Origin: Sphingomicrobium clamense
GTDB taxonomy: Bacteria; Pseudomonadota; Alphaproteobacteria; Sphingomonadales; Sphingomonadaceae
Reading direction: 5' to 3'
Assembly (NCBI RefSeq): GCF_019264355.1
Contig: NZ_JAHVAH010000001.1
Coordinates: forward strand, 790,001 to 854,000
Length of the DNA: 64,000 bases
The position numbers were made by a program, and so were the translations under genes. Below are positions 23,243 through 31,686 of the stretch, in pieces. Every line of letters begins with the position of its first letter. The stretch's first letter is position 1. The notes under the pieces were generated by a model. That model made no database searches, had not been told where the DNA came from, and saw nothing but the letters and a program-made list of their open reading frames with translations.

Positions 23243-23950
23243 TTACGCAGCAGCTTCTTCATTCTGCTTGTCTTCTTCCTGTTCGCGCAGCACGTAGCCG
23301 CGGCCCCAGACGGTTTCGATATAATTGTCGCCGCCGCAGGCCAGGCTGAGCTTCTTGCGCAGCTTGCAGATGAAGACGTCGATGATCTTGAGTTCGGGTT
23401 CATCCATTCCGCCATAGAGGTGGTTGAGGAACATTTCCTTGGTCAGCGTTGTGCCCTTGCGCAGCGAAAGGAGCTCGAGCATCGCATATTCCTTGCCGGT
23501 GAGGTGGACGCGATTGCCGTCCACTTCGACCGTCTTGGCGTCGAGATTGACCGCCAGCTTGCCGGTGCGGATGACCGACTGGCTGTGACCCTTCGAACGG
23601 CGGACGATGGCGTGGATACGTGCCACCAGTTCGTCGCGGTGGAAGGGCTTGGTGACGTAATCGTCGGCGCCGAAGCCCAGCGCACGCACCTTGGAATCGA
23701 GTTCGCCGATACCCGACAGGATCAGGACCGGCGTTTGCACTTTCGCGGTGCGGAGTTTCTTGAGGACGTCATAACCGTGCATGTCGGGCAGGTTGAGGTC
23801 CAGAAGGATGATGTCGTAATCGTAGAGTTTGCCAAGATCGAGGCCTTCTTCGCCAAGATCGGTGACATAGGTATTGAAACCTTCGGTCGAGAGCATCAGC
23901 TCGATGCTCTTGGCAATCGTGGCTTCGTCCTCAATCAGCAAAACGCGCAT
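23243..23950 (-). CDS. ctrA: cell-cycle master response regulator CtrA
   Basis: OmpR-type response regulator controlling cell cycle, polar development or motility in alphaproteobacteria. 235 residues. Receiver domain about 1-115 with the phospho-acceptor Asp51 ([16 protein letters not shown]) and Lys in [15 protein letters not shown]-binding winged helix about 125-225, with [17 protein letters not shown] and [11 protein letters not shown] typical of CtrA. The C-terminus ends EEAAA, matching the hydrophobic AA-type tag used for ClpXP turnover. The upstream region has a TTAACCAT motif and two GANTC sites, consistent with autoregulation and methylation control. Its neighbours are unrelated. Confidence 0.95.
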   Translation of the reverse strand: MRVLLIEDEATIAKSIELMLSTEGFNTYVTDLGEEGLDLGKLYDYDIILLDLNLPDMHGYDVLKKLRTAKVQTPVLILSGIGELDSKVRALGFGADDYVTKPFHRDELVARIHAIVRRSKGHSQSVIRTGKLAVNLDAKTVEVDGNRVHLTGKEYAMLELLSLRKGTTLTKEMFLNHLYGGMDEPELKIIDVFICKLRKKLSLACGGDNYIETVWGRGYVLREQEEDKQNEEAAA

Positions 23951-24010
23951 AATATCTTCCCCCGATTAGTACGCCGCTTCAGGCGATGACTTCACAAAAG
24001 TTTCACGACC

Positions 24011-24122
24011 TTAACGACGTCTAAGCGTCCATTAACCATGACATTCCTGAAGGGAAAAGGTTAATAAGTCCTAAAGCGAGGCAAAAAGTTAACTTTTCCG
24101 CCAACCGTGACTCTGGGGACTC
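24011..24122 (-). promoter_or_regulatory. ctrA upstream region: CtrA-like half sites and two GANTC sites
   Basis: Between ctrA and the divergent RluA-type gene are TTAACCAT (24032-24039), a known CtrA half-site form, and two TTAA-N6-CTAA arrays (24011-24024 and 24061-24074). Two GACTC sites (24109-24113, 24118-24122) are targets of CcrM-type GANTC methylation. In Caulobacter ctrA is controlled by both CtrA and GANTC methylation, so the same logic is plausible here. Binding is not shown. Confidence 0.5.
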
Positions 24123-24174
24123 ACTTTAGGTCAAGCCTTGTGAACCCGCGCTGAGCGTGCCAACGGCCAAATCC

Positions 24175-24828
24175 ATGAATCTCGAAGACAAAATCCTGTT
24201 CGTCGATGGCGAGGTGCTGGTGCTGGACAAGCCGGCAGGGCTGCCCGTCGATACGCCCCGCCGTGGAGGAGACAGTATCGAACGGCGGCTGGAAGAGTTG
24301 ACGCTCGGTTACAAAAGGTTGCCGACGCCGATGCACCGGCTCGACCAGGATACGTCGGGCTGCCTGCTGTTCGCGCGCCATCCCGCGGCGCGCAAATGGA
24401 CGCAGGCGATGTTCGAAGAGCAAAAGGTCGAGAAGACCTATCTCGCCGTGCTCGGCGACGTGGTCGAGGGCGAGGAAGGTCAGATCGACCTGCCGCTGGG
24501 CAAGGTGTCGAGCAAGGATGCCGGCTGGCGCATGACGCACGACCCGCAAGGCAAGGCGGCGCGCACGCGTTGGCGCAAGATCGCGGAGCAGGACGGCAGG
24601 ACGCTGGTCGAGTTCGTCCCCGAGTCCGGCCGCACCCACCAGATTCGCGTGCACGCGCGCGAGGGGCTCGGGGTCGGGATCGTCGGGGACCGCGTCTATG
24701 GCTATCCCGGCGGGGAGATGATGCTGCACGCATGGAAGCTGGCGACGCCGCGCAAGAAGGGGCATCGCCTGGAAGTGACCGCGCCGCTGCCCGAGCATTT
24801 CGCCGAGTGGGCCGCGCATGTCGCCTGA
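24175..24828 (+). CDS. RluA-family 23S rRNA/tRNA pseudouridine synthase
   Basis: 217 residues, only the catalytic domain and no S4 domain. The catalytic Asp is in MHRLDQDTSGCLLF, and the C-terminal motif is PESGRTHQIRVH. It isomerises uridine to pseudouridine in rRNA or tRNA; the target (RluA, RluC, RluD or TruC-like) cannot be told. Start: ATG 24175 gives MNLEDKILFVDGEVL, where homology begins; an in-frame GTG at 24157 would add six residues. It overlaps arfB by 11 bp. Confidence 0.87.
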   Translation: MNLEDKILFVDGEVLVLDKPAGLPVDTPRRGGDSIERRLEELTLGYKRLPTPMHRLDQDTSGCLLFARHPAARKWTQAMFEEQKVEKTYLAVLGDVVEGEEGQIDLPLGKVSSKDAGWRMTHDPQGKAARTRWRKIAEQDGRTLVEFVPESGRTHQIRVHAREGLGVGIVGDRVYGYPGGEMMLHAWKLATPRKKGHRLEVTAPLPEHFAEWAAHVA

Positions 24829-25228
24829 GGACGTCACGATCCCAGAGGATGCGCTGGAGGAGACGTTCCTCGCGGCGACCGGGCCGGGCGGGCAGAACGT
24901 CAACAAGAATGCCACTGCCTGCCAGCTGCGGGTCGATGTCGCGGCGCTTGGCCTGCATCCGCGCGTGGTCAATCGGCTGCGCCATATTGCGGGGAGCAAG
25001 GTTACCAAGGACCGCAGGGAGATCATCTTCACCGCGCGTTCGCACCGCAGCCGCGAGGCAAACCGCGAGGAGGCGCGGGCGCGCCTTGCGGAGATGATCG
25101 CCAAGGCCCATGTCCAGCCCAAGAAACGCAAGAAAACGCGCGTCAGCCGCTCGCAAAAGGCCAAGCGCGTGGATAGCAAAGTGAAGCGCGGCCAGAAAAA
25201 GGCTCTGCGCGGGAAAGTGAAATATTGA
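24818..25228 (+). CDS. arfB: alternative ribosome-rescue factor ArfB (YaeJ)
   Basis: 136-residue peptidyl-tRNA hydrolase that frees stalled ribosomes without a stop codon. It has the GGQ catalytic motif (ATGPGGQNVNKNAT) near residues 22-32 and a long Lys/Arg-rich tail (about 98-136, KKRKKTRVSRSQKAKR) that enters the empty mRNA channel. Length and layout match E. coli ArfB (140). It starts inside the pseudouridine synthase gene and overlaps the next ATG (TGATG), so the three genes are translationally coupled. Confidence 0.92.
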   Translation: MSPEDVTIPEDALEETFLAATGPGGQNVNKNATACQLRVDVAALGLHPRVVNRLRHIAGSKVTKDRREIIFTARSHRSREANREEARARLAEMIAKAHVQPKKRKKTRVSRSQKAKRVDSKVKRGQKKALRGKVKY

Positions 25229-25710
25229 TGTTCGACTTCAAGATCGACGCCAACGACAAGCCCAAAATGTATGCCGAGCTCGGCCAAGCGCTCGAGGCGC
25301 TGGTCGCGGGCGAGCCCGACGCTATTGCGAATATGGCCAATGCCGCGGCGCTGATCTGGGAAACGCTGCCCGACATCAACTGGGCGGGCTTCTATCGCAA
25401 CATTGACGGCGAACTCGTGCTCGGCCCGTTCCAGGGACGCGCGGCCTGCATCCGCATTCCGATCGGCAAGGGCGTGTGCGGCGCGGCAGCCGAAACCAAG
25501 GAGACGCAGCTGGTTGCAGACGTCCATGCCTTCCCCGGTCACATTGCGTGCGATGCGGCCTCGCGTAGCGAGATCGTGGTGCCGATCATGAAGAATGGCG
25601 AAGTCATCGCCGTGCTCGACATCGACAGCCCCGAACCCGACCGCTTCGATAAGGAAGACAAGGACGGCTGCGAGGCGCTGGGCCGAATTTTCGAGAAGGC
25701 GCTAGCTTAA
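25228..25710 (+). CDS. msrC: free methionine-(R)-sulfoxide reductase (GAF type)
   Basis: 160-residue GAF-domain enzyme that reduces free Met-R-sulfoxide with thioredoxin. The three conserved cysteines of the family are present: Cys74 (AACIRIPIG), Cys84 (GKGVCGAAAET) and Cys108 (GHIACDAASRSEIVVP), with the same spacing as E. coli Cys84/94/118. The start at ATG 25228 overlaps the arfB stop; a TTG at 25225 is less likely. It overlaps the convergent Usp gene by 9 bp. Confidence 0.93.
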   Translation: MFDFKIDANDKPKMYAELGQALEALVAGEPDAIANMANAAALIWETLPDINWAGFYRNIDGELVLGPFQGRAACIRIPIGKGVCGAAAETKETQLVADVHAFPGHIACDAASRSEIVVPIMKNGEVIAVLDIDSPEPDRFDKEDKDGCEALGRIFEKALA

Positions 25711-26154
25711 ACTCTCGACCTGCTCGTCGGTCATCGCACCGGGGATCAGCAGCACGGGGCAGGGCAGGTCGCCCGCGCCCTCGCCGGTGAAATGCTTGAC
25801 GATTGGGCCGGGATTAGCGCCCTCGGCGGCGCCCAGTACCAGCGCGGCGATGTCGCCCTCGGCGATGCGCTCGCGGATCGCCTTGATCGGGTCGCCTTGT
25901 TTCACGGTGAGCTTGGGCGCGGTGCCGGTTTCCTCGACCAGCTGGCCGATCAGGCTGGCGATCTGTGCCTCCAGCCGGACGCGCTCTTCTTCTTCCATCG
26001 CGGCCTGTACACCGCCCCACTGGACGAATTCCTGCGGCTCGACGACGGCGAGCACTTCGACCGCGCGATCGGTCTTGGCGGCACGGCGCGCGGCGAAGCG
26101 CAATGCGACTTTCGCCTCGGGTGCGTCCTTCATAATGACCAGGTAGGTCTGCAT
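25702..26154 (-). CDS. universal stress protein (UspA family)
   Basis: 150 residues with one Usp fold: N-terminal MQTYLVIMKDAPEAKVALRF, and the C-terminal nucleotide-loop region ALVLGAAEGANPGPIVKHF resembling G-2x-G-9x-G(S/T), then CPVLLIPG. Such proteins bind ATP or sense stress; no specific role can be given. The start at 26154 has a strong GGGGAGG upstream on the minus strand; longer frames have no such site. It is divergent from pdhC with 152 bp between starts. Confidence 0.85.
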   Translation of the reverse strand: MQTYLVIMKDAPEAKVALRFAARRAAKTDRAVEVLAVVEPQEFVQWGGVQAAMEEEERVRLEAQIASLIGQLVEETGTAPKLTVKQGDPIKAIRERIAEGDIAALVLGAAEGANPGPIVKHFTGEGAGDLPCPVLLIPGAMTDEQVESLS

Positions 26155-26306
26155 ATAGCGGTTCGCCTCCCCTTCGTTGAACGCCGGAACCGACGCTGCG
26201 CCAGAAACGCTGGAAGCGCAAGAATCCGCGTGTTCCGCCCGCCGCCCTCTTGACCCCACCCACCGCAATGCGCTTGTGGGGCGCAAGAGCTTCAAAAGGG
26301 AAATCC

Positions 26307-27599
26307 ATGGCCACCGAACTCAAGATGCCTGCGCTGTCGCCGACGATGGAAGAAGGCACACTCGCCAAATGGCTCGTGAAAGAGGGCGATGAAGTGTCGT
26401 CGGGCGATATTCTCGCCGAGATCGAGACCGACAAGGCGACGATGGAGTTCGAAGCGGTCGACGAGGGCACCGTGCTCAAGATCCTGGTCGACGAAGGCAC
26501 CGACAATGTCGCGGTCGGCACCGTGATCGCAATGCTGGGCGAGGAAGGCGAGGAAGTGTCCGCGCCGTCCAATGACAAGCCCGAAGCCAAGAGCGCACCC
26601 GAAGCCGCGCCGAGCCCCGACAAGGGTTATGGCCGCGACAGCGCGCCCGAACCCGAGACCAAGGAAGTCCCCGCCGAGACGAAGGCCCCCGCCGCGCCGA
26701 CCAAGTACGGCGAGCGGGTGAAGGCCTCGCCGCTGGCGCGTCGCCTGGCCGAGGCGCAGGGCATCGATCTGACCACCATCACCGGGAGTGGCCCGGGCGG
26801 GCGCATCGTGCGCGCCGACCTCGGCGAAGGTGCCGGCGGGGCCAAGGCCGCGCCCAAACAGGCGGCCGCCGCGCCGACTCCGCAGGCTGCGAGCGTCGAT
26901 CCGGGCGACATTCCGCACAGCGTCGAGAAGCTGTCGAACATGCGCAAGACGATCGCGCGCCGCCTGACCGAGTCCAAGCAGCAGGTGCCGCACATTTATC
27001 TCACGGTCGATATCCAGCTCGACAAGCTGCTGAAGCTGCGCAGCGAAATGAATGCCGGGCTCGAAGCGCGCGGGATCAAGCTGTCGGTCAACGACATGCT
27101 GATCAAGGCGCTCGGCGTCGCGCTGATGGAAGTGCCCGAGTGTAACGTCAGCTTCGGCGACGGCGAACTGATCAAGTATGAACGCGCCGACATTTCGGTT
27201 GCGGTCAGCATTCCCAACGGGCTGATCACGCCCATCGTCGCGGGCGCGAACGACAAGGCGCTGTCGAAAATCTCGACCGAGATGGGCGACCTCGCGGGCC
27301 GCGCGAAGGAAGGCAAGCTGCAGCCGCATGAGTATCAGGGCGGCACGGCCTCGCTGTCCAACATGGGCATGTTCGGGATTAAGCAGTTCGAGGCGGTCAT
27401 CAACCCGCCGCAGGGCATGATCATGGCGATCGGCGCGGGCGAAAAGCGTCCCTATGTGATCGACGACAGCCTCCAGATCGCCACCGTCATGAGCGCCACC
27501 GGCAGCTTCGACCATCGCGCCATCGATGGGGCGGACGGCGCAAGGCTGATGCAGGCATTCAAACGACTGGTCGAGAACCCGTTGGGGATGGTGGCTTAG
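26307..27599 (+). CDS. pdhC: pyruvate dehydrogenase E2, dihydrolipoyl acetyltransferase
   Basis: E2 core of the pyruvate dehydrogenase complex. 430 residues: one lipoyl domain (1-78, lipoyl Lys43 in ETDKATMEF), a Pro/Ala/Glu linker, E3-binding domain about 143-180 ([16 protein letters not shown]), and a catalytic domain with [15 protein letters not shown] (His403, Asp407). The residue pattern [18 protein letters not shown] is typical of PDH rather than OGDH E2. The E1 genes are not adjacent in this window. The thioesterase fusion begins immediately after the TAG, and lpd follows about 0.9 kb downstream. Confidence 0.95.
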   Translation: MATELKMPALSPTMEEGTLAKWLVKEGDEVSSGDILAEIETDKATMEFEAVDEGTVLKILVDEGTDNVAVGTVIAMLGEEGEEVSAPSNDKPEAKSAPEAAPSPDKGYGRDSAPEPETKEVPAETKAPAAPTKYGERVKASPLARRLAEAQGIDLTTITGSGPGGRIVRADLGEGAGGAKAAPKQAAAAPTPQAASVDPGDIPHSVEKLSNMRKTIARRLTESKQQVPHIYLTVDIQLDKLLKLRSEMNAGLEARGIKLSVNDMLIKALGVALMEVPECNVSFGDGELIKYERADISVAVSIPNGLITPIVAGANDKALSKISTEMGDLAGRAKEGKLQPHEYQGGTASLSNMGMFGIKQFEAVINPPQGMIMAIGAGEKRPYVIDDSLQIATVMSATGSFDHRAIDGADGARLMQAFKRLVENPLGMVA

Positions 27600-28163
27600 T
27601 TGAGCAATCACCTGAAGGCTTGGCGATTGGCCCGAGGCTTCACACAAGAAAGGCTCGCAAACCGCATCTCAACGGGAAAATCTGTCATTTCCGACCTTGA
27701 GAAAGGCAAGTTGCGTCTTTCTCAGCCTTGGTTGGAGAAAATCGCTCCCGTATTCGGGACGACGCCCGGAGCAATCCTTGACGGTCCGCCGAATGAATCT
27801 GTGAGAGCCCCCCTCATCCGCGTGACCGCCATGCCCTCGGACACCAACCCCTATGGCGGCATCTTCGGTGGGTGGCTGATGAGCCAGATGGCGCTGGCGG
27901 CGGGGTCGCTCGCGTCGCGCCATTCGAAGGGCAAGGCGGTGGTCGTGGCCGCGACCGACTTGTCGTTTCCGGGCGCGATGGAGGTGGGGGACGAACTCTC
28001 CGTCTACGCCACGCTGGAGCGCGAGGGCACGACCTCGATGACCATCCGCGCCACCGCCAGAGGCCGCGAACGCGACGGGGATCGCGAGTTCGATGTCGCC
28101 TCTGGCCTGTTCACCTTTGTCGCGACCACCGCGGACAACAAAAAGCGCCCGGTACGCCGCTGA
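27600..28163 (+). CDS. XRE-type helix-turn-helix domain fused to an acyl-CoA thioesterase (hotdog) domain
   Basis: 187 residues from TTG 27600. Residues 4-58 form an XRE/Cro HTH (ARGFTQERLANRISTGKSV, SDLEKGKLRLSQPWLEKIA). Residues about 70-180 form a YciA-like acyl-CoA thioesterase: PSDTNPYGGIFGGWLMSQM with the catalytic Asp region, then SFPGAMEVGDELSVYATLE. The HTH part is clearly more A/T-rich than the thioesterase part and the neighbours, suggesting a recently acquired segment. The TTG abuts the pdhC stop, and no good ribosome site is seen. GTG 27801 or ATG 27831 could instead initiate a thioesterase alone. Both domains are recognisable; that the fusion is expressed is inference. Confidence 0.75.
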   Translation: MSNHLKAWRLARGFTQERLANRISTGKSVISDLEKGKLRLSQPWLEKIAPVFGTTPGAILDGPPNESVRAPLIRVTAMPSDTNPYGGIFGGWLMSQMALAAGSLASRHSKGKAVVVAATDLSFPGAMEVGDELSVYATLEREGTTSMTIRATARGRERDGDREFDVASGLFTFVATTADNKKRPVRR

Positions 28164-28200
28164 AACGACTTGTTTACCCTCTTGCGCGAGACTCGGGTGC

Positions 28201-28413
28201 ATGAGTTGGCTCGGTTCTCTCGTGTTCGGCGCATTGCTCGCCTTCATCCTGCCCATGGCGACGGGCGGGCGCGACGGCATCTGGCGCGACAGCTGGGCCG
28301 GGGTCGGCACCATCGCGCCGTTCGACCAATCGCCCGGCCTGCTCTTCTCCATCCCGCTCTTCGTCGGCAGCGCTATCGCGCTGCGCCTCTTCTTCAGCTG
28401 GCACCGCAACTAG
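28201..28413 (+). CDS. small membrane protein, unknown
   Basis: 70 residues with two hydrophobic segments, about 4-21 (LGSLVFGALLAFILPMA) and 46-65 (GLLFSIPLFVGSAIALRLFF), joined by a polar loop containing GGRDGIWRDSWAG. No family recognised. It lies between the thioesterase fusion and the second lpd, in the same direction, probably in the pdhC-lpd transcript. The start at 28201 is the ATG before the first hydrophobic run; the frame also extends upstream to 28093, which is unlikely because it would overlap the thioesterase. Confidence 0.65.
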   Translation: MSWLGSLVFGALLAFILPMATGGRDGIWRDSWAGVGTIAPFDQSPGLLFSIPLFVGSAIALRLFFSWHRN

Positions 28414-28490
28414 GCGCGCGGCGCGGGGTCTTGTCGCCCTGACGCGCACCAGCTAGTCGGCTCCCAAGACAAAAATCGGGAGCTTGCCAC

Positions 28491-29906
28491 GTGGCCAATT
28501 CATACGATCTCATCGTCCTCGGTTCGGGACCCGGCGGCTATGTCGCAGCGATCCGCGCGTCGCAGCTCGGCATGAAGACCGCGATCGTGGAGCGCGAGAG
28601 CCTGGGCGGCATCTGTCTCAACTGGGGCTGCATCCCGACGAAGGCGCTGCTGCGCTCGGGCGAGATCCTCCATCACATGAAGCATGCCGAAAAGTTCGGG
28701 CTGAAAGCGGACGGGGTCGGCATGGACATCGACAAGGTCGTCGCGCGCAGCCGCGGGGTCGCAAAACAGCTTAACCAGGGCGTCACCGGGTTGATGAAGA
28801 AGAACAAGATCGACGTGCACATGGGCACCGGCCACATCGACGGCGTCGGCAAGCTGTCGGTGACCGACGACAAAGGCAAGAAGACGCAGCTGACCGCCAA
28901 GAACATCATCGTCGCCACCGGCGCGCGGGCCCGCGACCTGCCATTTGCCGAGACCGATGGCGACAAGATCTGGACCTATCGCCATGCGATGGTGCCCAAG
29001 GAAATGCCCAAGGACCTGCTGGTCATCGGCTCGGGCGCGATCGGGATCGAGTTCGCGAGCTTCTACAACGACATGGGCGCAAACGTGACCGTGGTCGAAA
29101 TGCTCGACCGCATCGTGCCGGTCGAGGACAAGGATATCAGTGCAGAGCTCCAGAAGAGCCTCAAGAAGCAAGGCATGAACATCATGGCGGGCGCGGGGGT
29201 CGAAAGCCTCAGCGCGACCAAGAAGGGCGTCACCGCCAAGATCAAGGACGCCAAGGGCAAGGTGGAGGAGAAGACTTTCTCACACTGCATCGTCGCCATC
29301 GGCATCGTCCCCAACACCGAGAATATCGGCATCGACAAGTTGGGCGTGAAGACCACCAAGGGTCATGTCGACACCGACGCCATGTGCCGCACCAACGTGA
29401 AGGGCATCTGGGCGATCGGCGACGTCACCGCGCCGCCGTGGCTCGCGCACAAGGCCAGCCATGAAGGCATCATCTGCGTCGAAGCGATCGCGCAGGAAGC
29501 GGGCAACAAGGATGTCCATCCGCACGCGATGGACGTGAAGAATATCCCGGGCTGCACCTATTGCCACCCGCAGGTCGCGAGCGTCGGCCTCACGGAAGAG
29601 AAAGCCAAGGAAGCCGGGCACAAGGTGAAGGTCGGCAAGTTCCCCTTCATCGGCAACGGCAAGGCGATCGCGCTGGGCGAGACCGAGGGCTTCATCAAGA
29701 CCGTGTTCGATGCGGAGACGGGCGAACTGCTCGGCGCGCACATGATCGGCGCGGAAGTCACCGAGCTGATCCAGGGCTATACCGTCGGGAAGCAGGGCGA
29801 GCTGGTCGAGGAAGACTTTATGAACGCCGTCTTCCCGCATCCGACATTGAGCGAAATGATGCACGAAAGCGTCCTCGCCGCCTACGGCCGCGTGCTGCAT
29901 ATCTGA
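28491..29906 (+). CDS. lpd: dihydrolipoamide dehydrogenase (E3, pdhC-linked copy)
   Basis: Second E3 paralogue, 471 residues. FAD motif VLGSGPGGYVAA, redox disulfide Cys42/Cys47 (GGICLNWGCIPTKALL), NAD motif VIGSGAIGIEFAS, and C-terminal catalytic HPTLSEMMHES. The CLNWGC rather than CLNVGC active site and the context point to service of the pyruvate dehydrogenase complex. GTG start at 28491 with GGGAG about 8 nt upstream. It differs clearly from the sucAB-linked copy, so this is not a recent duplication. Confidence 0.95.
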   Translation: MANSYDLIVLGSGPGGYVAAIRASQLGMKTAIVERESLGGICLNWGCIPTKALLRSGEILHHMKHAEKFGLKADGVGMDIDKVVARSRGVAKQLNQGVTGLMKKNKIDVHMGTGHIDGVGKLSVTDDKGKKTQLTAKNIIVATGARARDLPFAETDGDKIWTYRHAMVPKEMPKDLLVIGSGAIGIEFASFYNDMGANVTVVEMLDRIVPVEDKDISAELQKSLKKQGMNIMAGAGVESLSATKKGVTAKIKDAKGKVEEKTFSHCIVAIGIVPNTENIGIDKLGVKTTKGHVDTDAMCRTNVKGIWAIGDVTAPPWLAHKASHEGIICVEAIAQEAGNKDVHPHAMDVKNIPGCTYCHPQVASVGLTEEKAKEAGHKVKVGKFPFIGNGKAIALGETEGFIKTVFDAETGELLGAHMIGAEVTELIQGYTVGKQGELVEEDFMNAVFPHPTLSEMMHESVLAAYGRVLHI

Positions 29907-29988
29907 CGGAACGACCCGCGCCACTTGTGCGTCTCACCGGCAAGCCAAACGGAAAGGGCTTGTCGTCAAGCGTTCTCACCTCCTTCCC

Positions 29989-30585
29989 TTGATCGCCGTC
30001 TTCGCGCTCGCCGCGTGCGAGGGTGTGCAGGAGTTCGAGGAGGAAGTTGACGAAGAGATTGCGGAAGGCATCGAGCATGTCGGTGAAGGCATCGAACGAT
30101 TGCTTCCCGACGAGCTATTCGCCAGCGAGGAACTGAAGCGCGCCATCCGCGAGGAGGAGGGCGAACTGGACTTTGTCTATCGCGACGTGACCGGTCGTCC
30201 GACCGTCGGCGCGGGGCACCTGGTAAGGCCCGAGGACGGGCTGGCGGTAGGCCAGCGCATCACGCGCGAGCAGTTGGAGAAATTCCTCGAGGACGATGTC
30301 AGGCTCGCTGAAGACAATGCGCGGCTGCTGGCCAGGGACACGCCGCTCGCGCAGCATGAATTCGATGCGCTGGTCGACCTGGTCTACAATGTCGGCCCGG
30401 GCAATGTGAGCGAGGAGAAAAGCCCCGCGCTCAACGATGCACTCCGGCGACGCGATTATCGCAAGATCGCCGAGAATCTTGTCTATACCAAGGATGCGCT
30501 GGGACGACCCGCAGGTGGCCTGGTGCGCCGCTCGGAGCGTCGGCGGCGAATGTTCGAGAAAGGTGATTATGGGCAGCTTCGGTAA
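29989..30585 (+). CDS. GH24 lysozyme-like putative lipoprotein
   Basis: About 198 residues. A T4-lysozyme-type (GH24) domain has the triad in the right spacing: Glu of REEEGELDF, Asp nine residues later in VYRDVTGRP, and Thr six further on in TVGAGHL (T4 Glu11, Asp20, Thr26). The N-terminus ends in a lipobox (VFALAAC), followed by an acidic stretch of about 35 residues. The only in-frame start is TTG 29989, which gives a very short signal; the codons just upstream still read KRSHLLPL, like the missing n-region, but lack a start. Autolysin or domesticated phage endolysin are both possible. It overlaps the next gene by 17 bp. Confidence 0.75.
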   Translation: MIAVFALAACEGVQEFEEEVDEEIAEGIEHVGEGIERLLPDELFASEELKRAIREEEGELDFVYRDVTGRPTVGAGHLVRPEDGLAVGQRITREQLEKFLEDDVRLAEDNARLLARDTPLAQHEFDALVDLVYNVGPGNVSEEKSPALNDALRRRDYRKIAENLVYTKDALGRPAGGLVRRSERRRRMFEKGDYGQLR

Positions 30586-31204
30586 ATCGATGGCCGCGCT
30601 GGGCGTGCTGGCGCTGGCGGCGTGCGACACCGCGACGCCGACCGAGAACGCGATCGAGGAAGCGCAGGGACCCGAAGGCGAAGCCGTCCCGCCGGGCAGC
30701 GAGGCCGCGAGCGAATGCCTTGAAGACATCTGGCAGGCCCGCGAAGCGATGGGCGACTTTGACGCCGATGCCGAACGCCGTTTCGACCAGCAGCACGATT
30801 CCGCCAAGGGTGGCGCGATCAGCTGCGCGACCGGAACGAGCGCCAGCCAGTTCGAGGCCACGCTGACTGCCCTTCGCGCCGCTGCGACCGATAGCGACCG
30901 CGCGGGGCTTCTGGCCGAAGCGGGCATTCCACTGCTTTTCATTTCGGCCGATGGCGAGACGCGCCAGCTCGAGAGCCCCGAAGCGCTCGAGGCTGCGTTC
31001 GATACGGTCTTCGCGCCCGCAACGATCGAGAAACTGAGGATCTTGTCGCTCGACGACATGACCGTCGTGCCCGGTAAGGGCGGCTTTTTCGAACTCGGCG
31101 CCTTCTGGCTTGTCGTGCCTGAATTGGGGGCGCGACCACAGCTCGCCACGGTCAATGACCAAGCAGCGGCGGAGGCGGCGCTATTGGATGACGGGACGAC
31201 TTAG
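30569..31204 (+). CDS. putative lipoprotein, unknown function
   Basis: 211 residues. The N-terminus MGSFGKSMAALGVLALAACDT gives a lipoprotein signal with LAAC lipobox (Cys19). The mature part starts with a Glu/Pro-rich linker, then a mixed domain including two cysteines (ASECLEDIW, AISCATGTS). No family recognised. The ATG at 30569 lies inside the end of the lysozyme gene with AAAGGTG before it, so the two lipoproteins are probably co-translated and may act together at the cell envelope. An alternative start is ATG 30590. Confidence 0.75.
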   Translation: MGSFGKSMAALGVLALAACDTATPTENAIEEAQGPEGEAVPPGSEAASECLEDIWQAREAMGDFDADAERRFDQQHDSAKGGAISCATGTSASQFEATLTALRAAATDSDRAGLLAEAGIPLLFISADGETRQLESPEALEAAFDTVFAPATIEKLRILSLDDMTVVPGKGGFFELGAFWLVVPELGARPQLATVNDQAAAEAALLDDGTT

Positions 31205-31238
31205 CCCTTTCTTAGGGCTTGGGTGCCATCATCGAGCC

Positions 31239-31640
31239 ATGAAGATCGATGCCCGCAAGTTTGCGACCTGGCTGATTGCGCTCGCCATCGTCATGGCGCT
31301 CTATTCGCTGGCGAGCGACGGGGAGACACTGCTCGCGAGCGGTTTCGGCGTCGGCATTCTCGTGGTCGGTATGGTCTTTCGACGCGCAATCTTCAGCGCC
31401 GTCCACCGCGTCGTGGAAAACACCGTCGACACCCAGGCGACCAAGCTGTTCGGCGAAGCGCGCGACCCGGGCGAGCCGTTCGATTTCGAGGGAGCGATCC
31501 AACGGCATCTCGACGCGCGCGAGGACGAGGCGTTCGATCCCGACGCGGCCTTCGACCGCTATATGGCGAAACGCGCCGCCGGCGAGGTCACGCCGCCGCC
31601 CGGGACCCAACGCCGAACCTTCGGGCGCAAGGGTATCTGA
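31239..31640 (+). CDS. membrane protein of unknown function
   Basis: 133 residues. Two hydrophobic segments, about 10-26 (ATWLIALAIVMALYSLA) and 33-48 (LLASGFGVGILVVGMVF), then a charged cytoplasmic tail with EDEAFDPDAAFDRYMAKRAAG and a basic end RRTFGRKGI. No family recognised. ATG 31239 is chosen because hydrophobic residues start soon after; the frame is open further upstream but overlaps the lipoprotein gene. It is followed after 46 bp by the aminotransferase. Confidence 0.7.
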   Translation: MKIDARKFATWLIALAIVMALYSLASDGETLLASGFGVGILVVGMVFRRAIFSAVHRVVENTVDTQATKLFGEARDPGEPFDFEGAIQRHLDAREDEAFDPDAAFDRYMAKRAAGEVTPPPGTQRRTFGRKGI

Positions 31641-31686
31641 CGCTTTGCTCTTGGCAGCGCACAGGCGCTGCGCCACGGTGCCGCAC

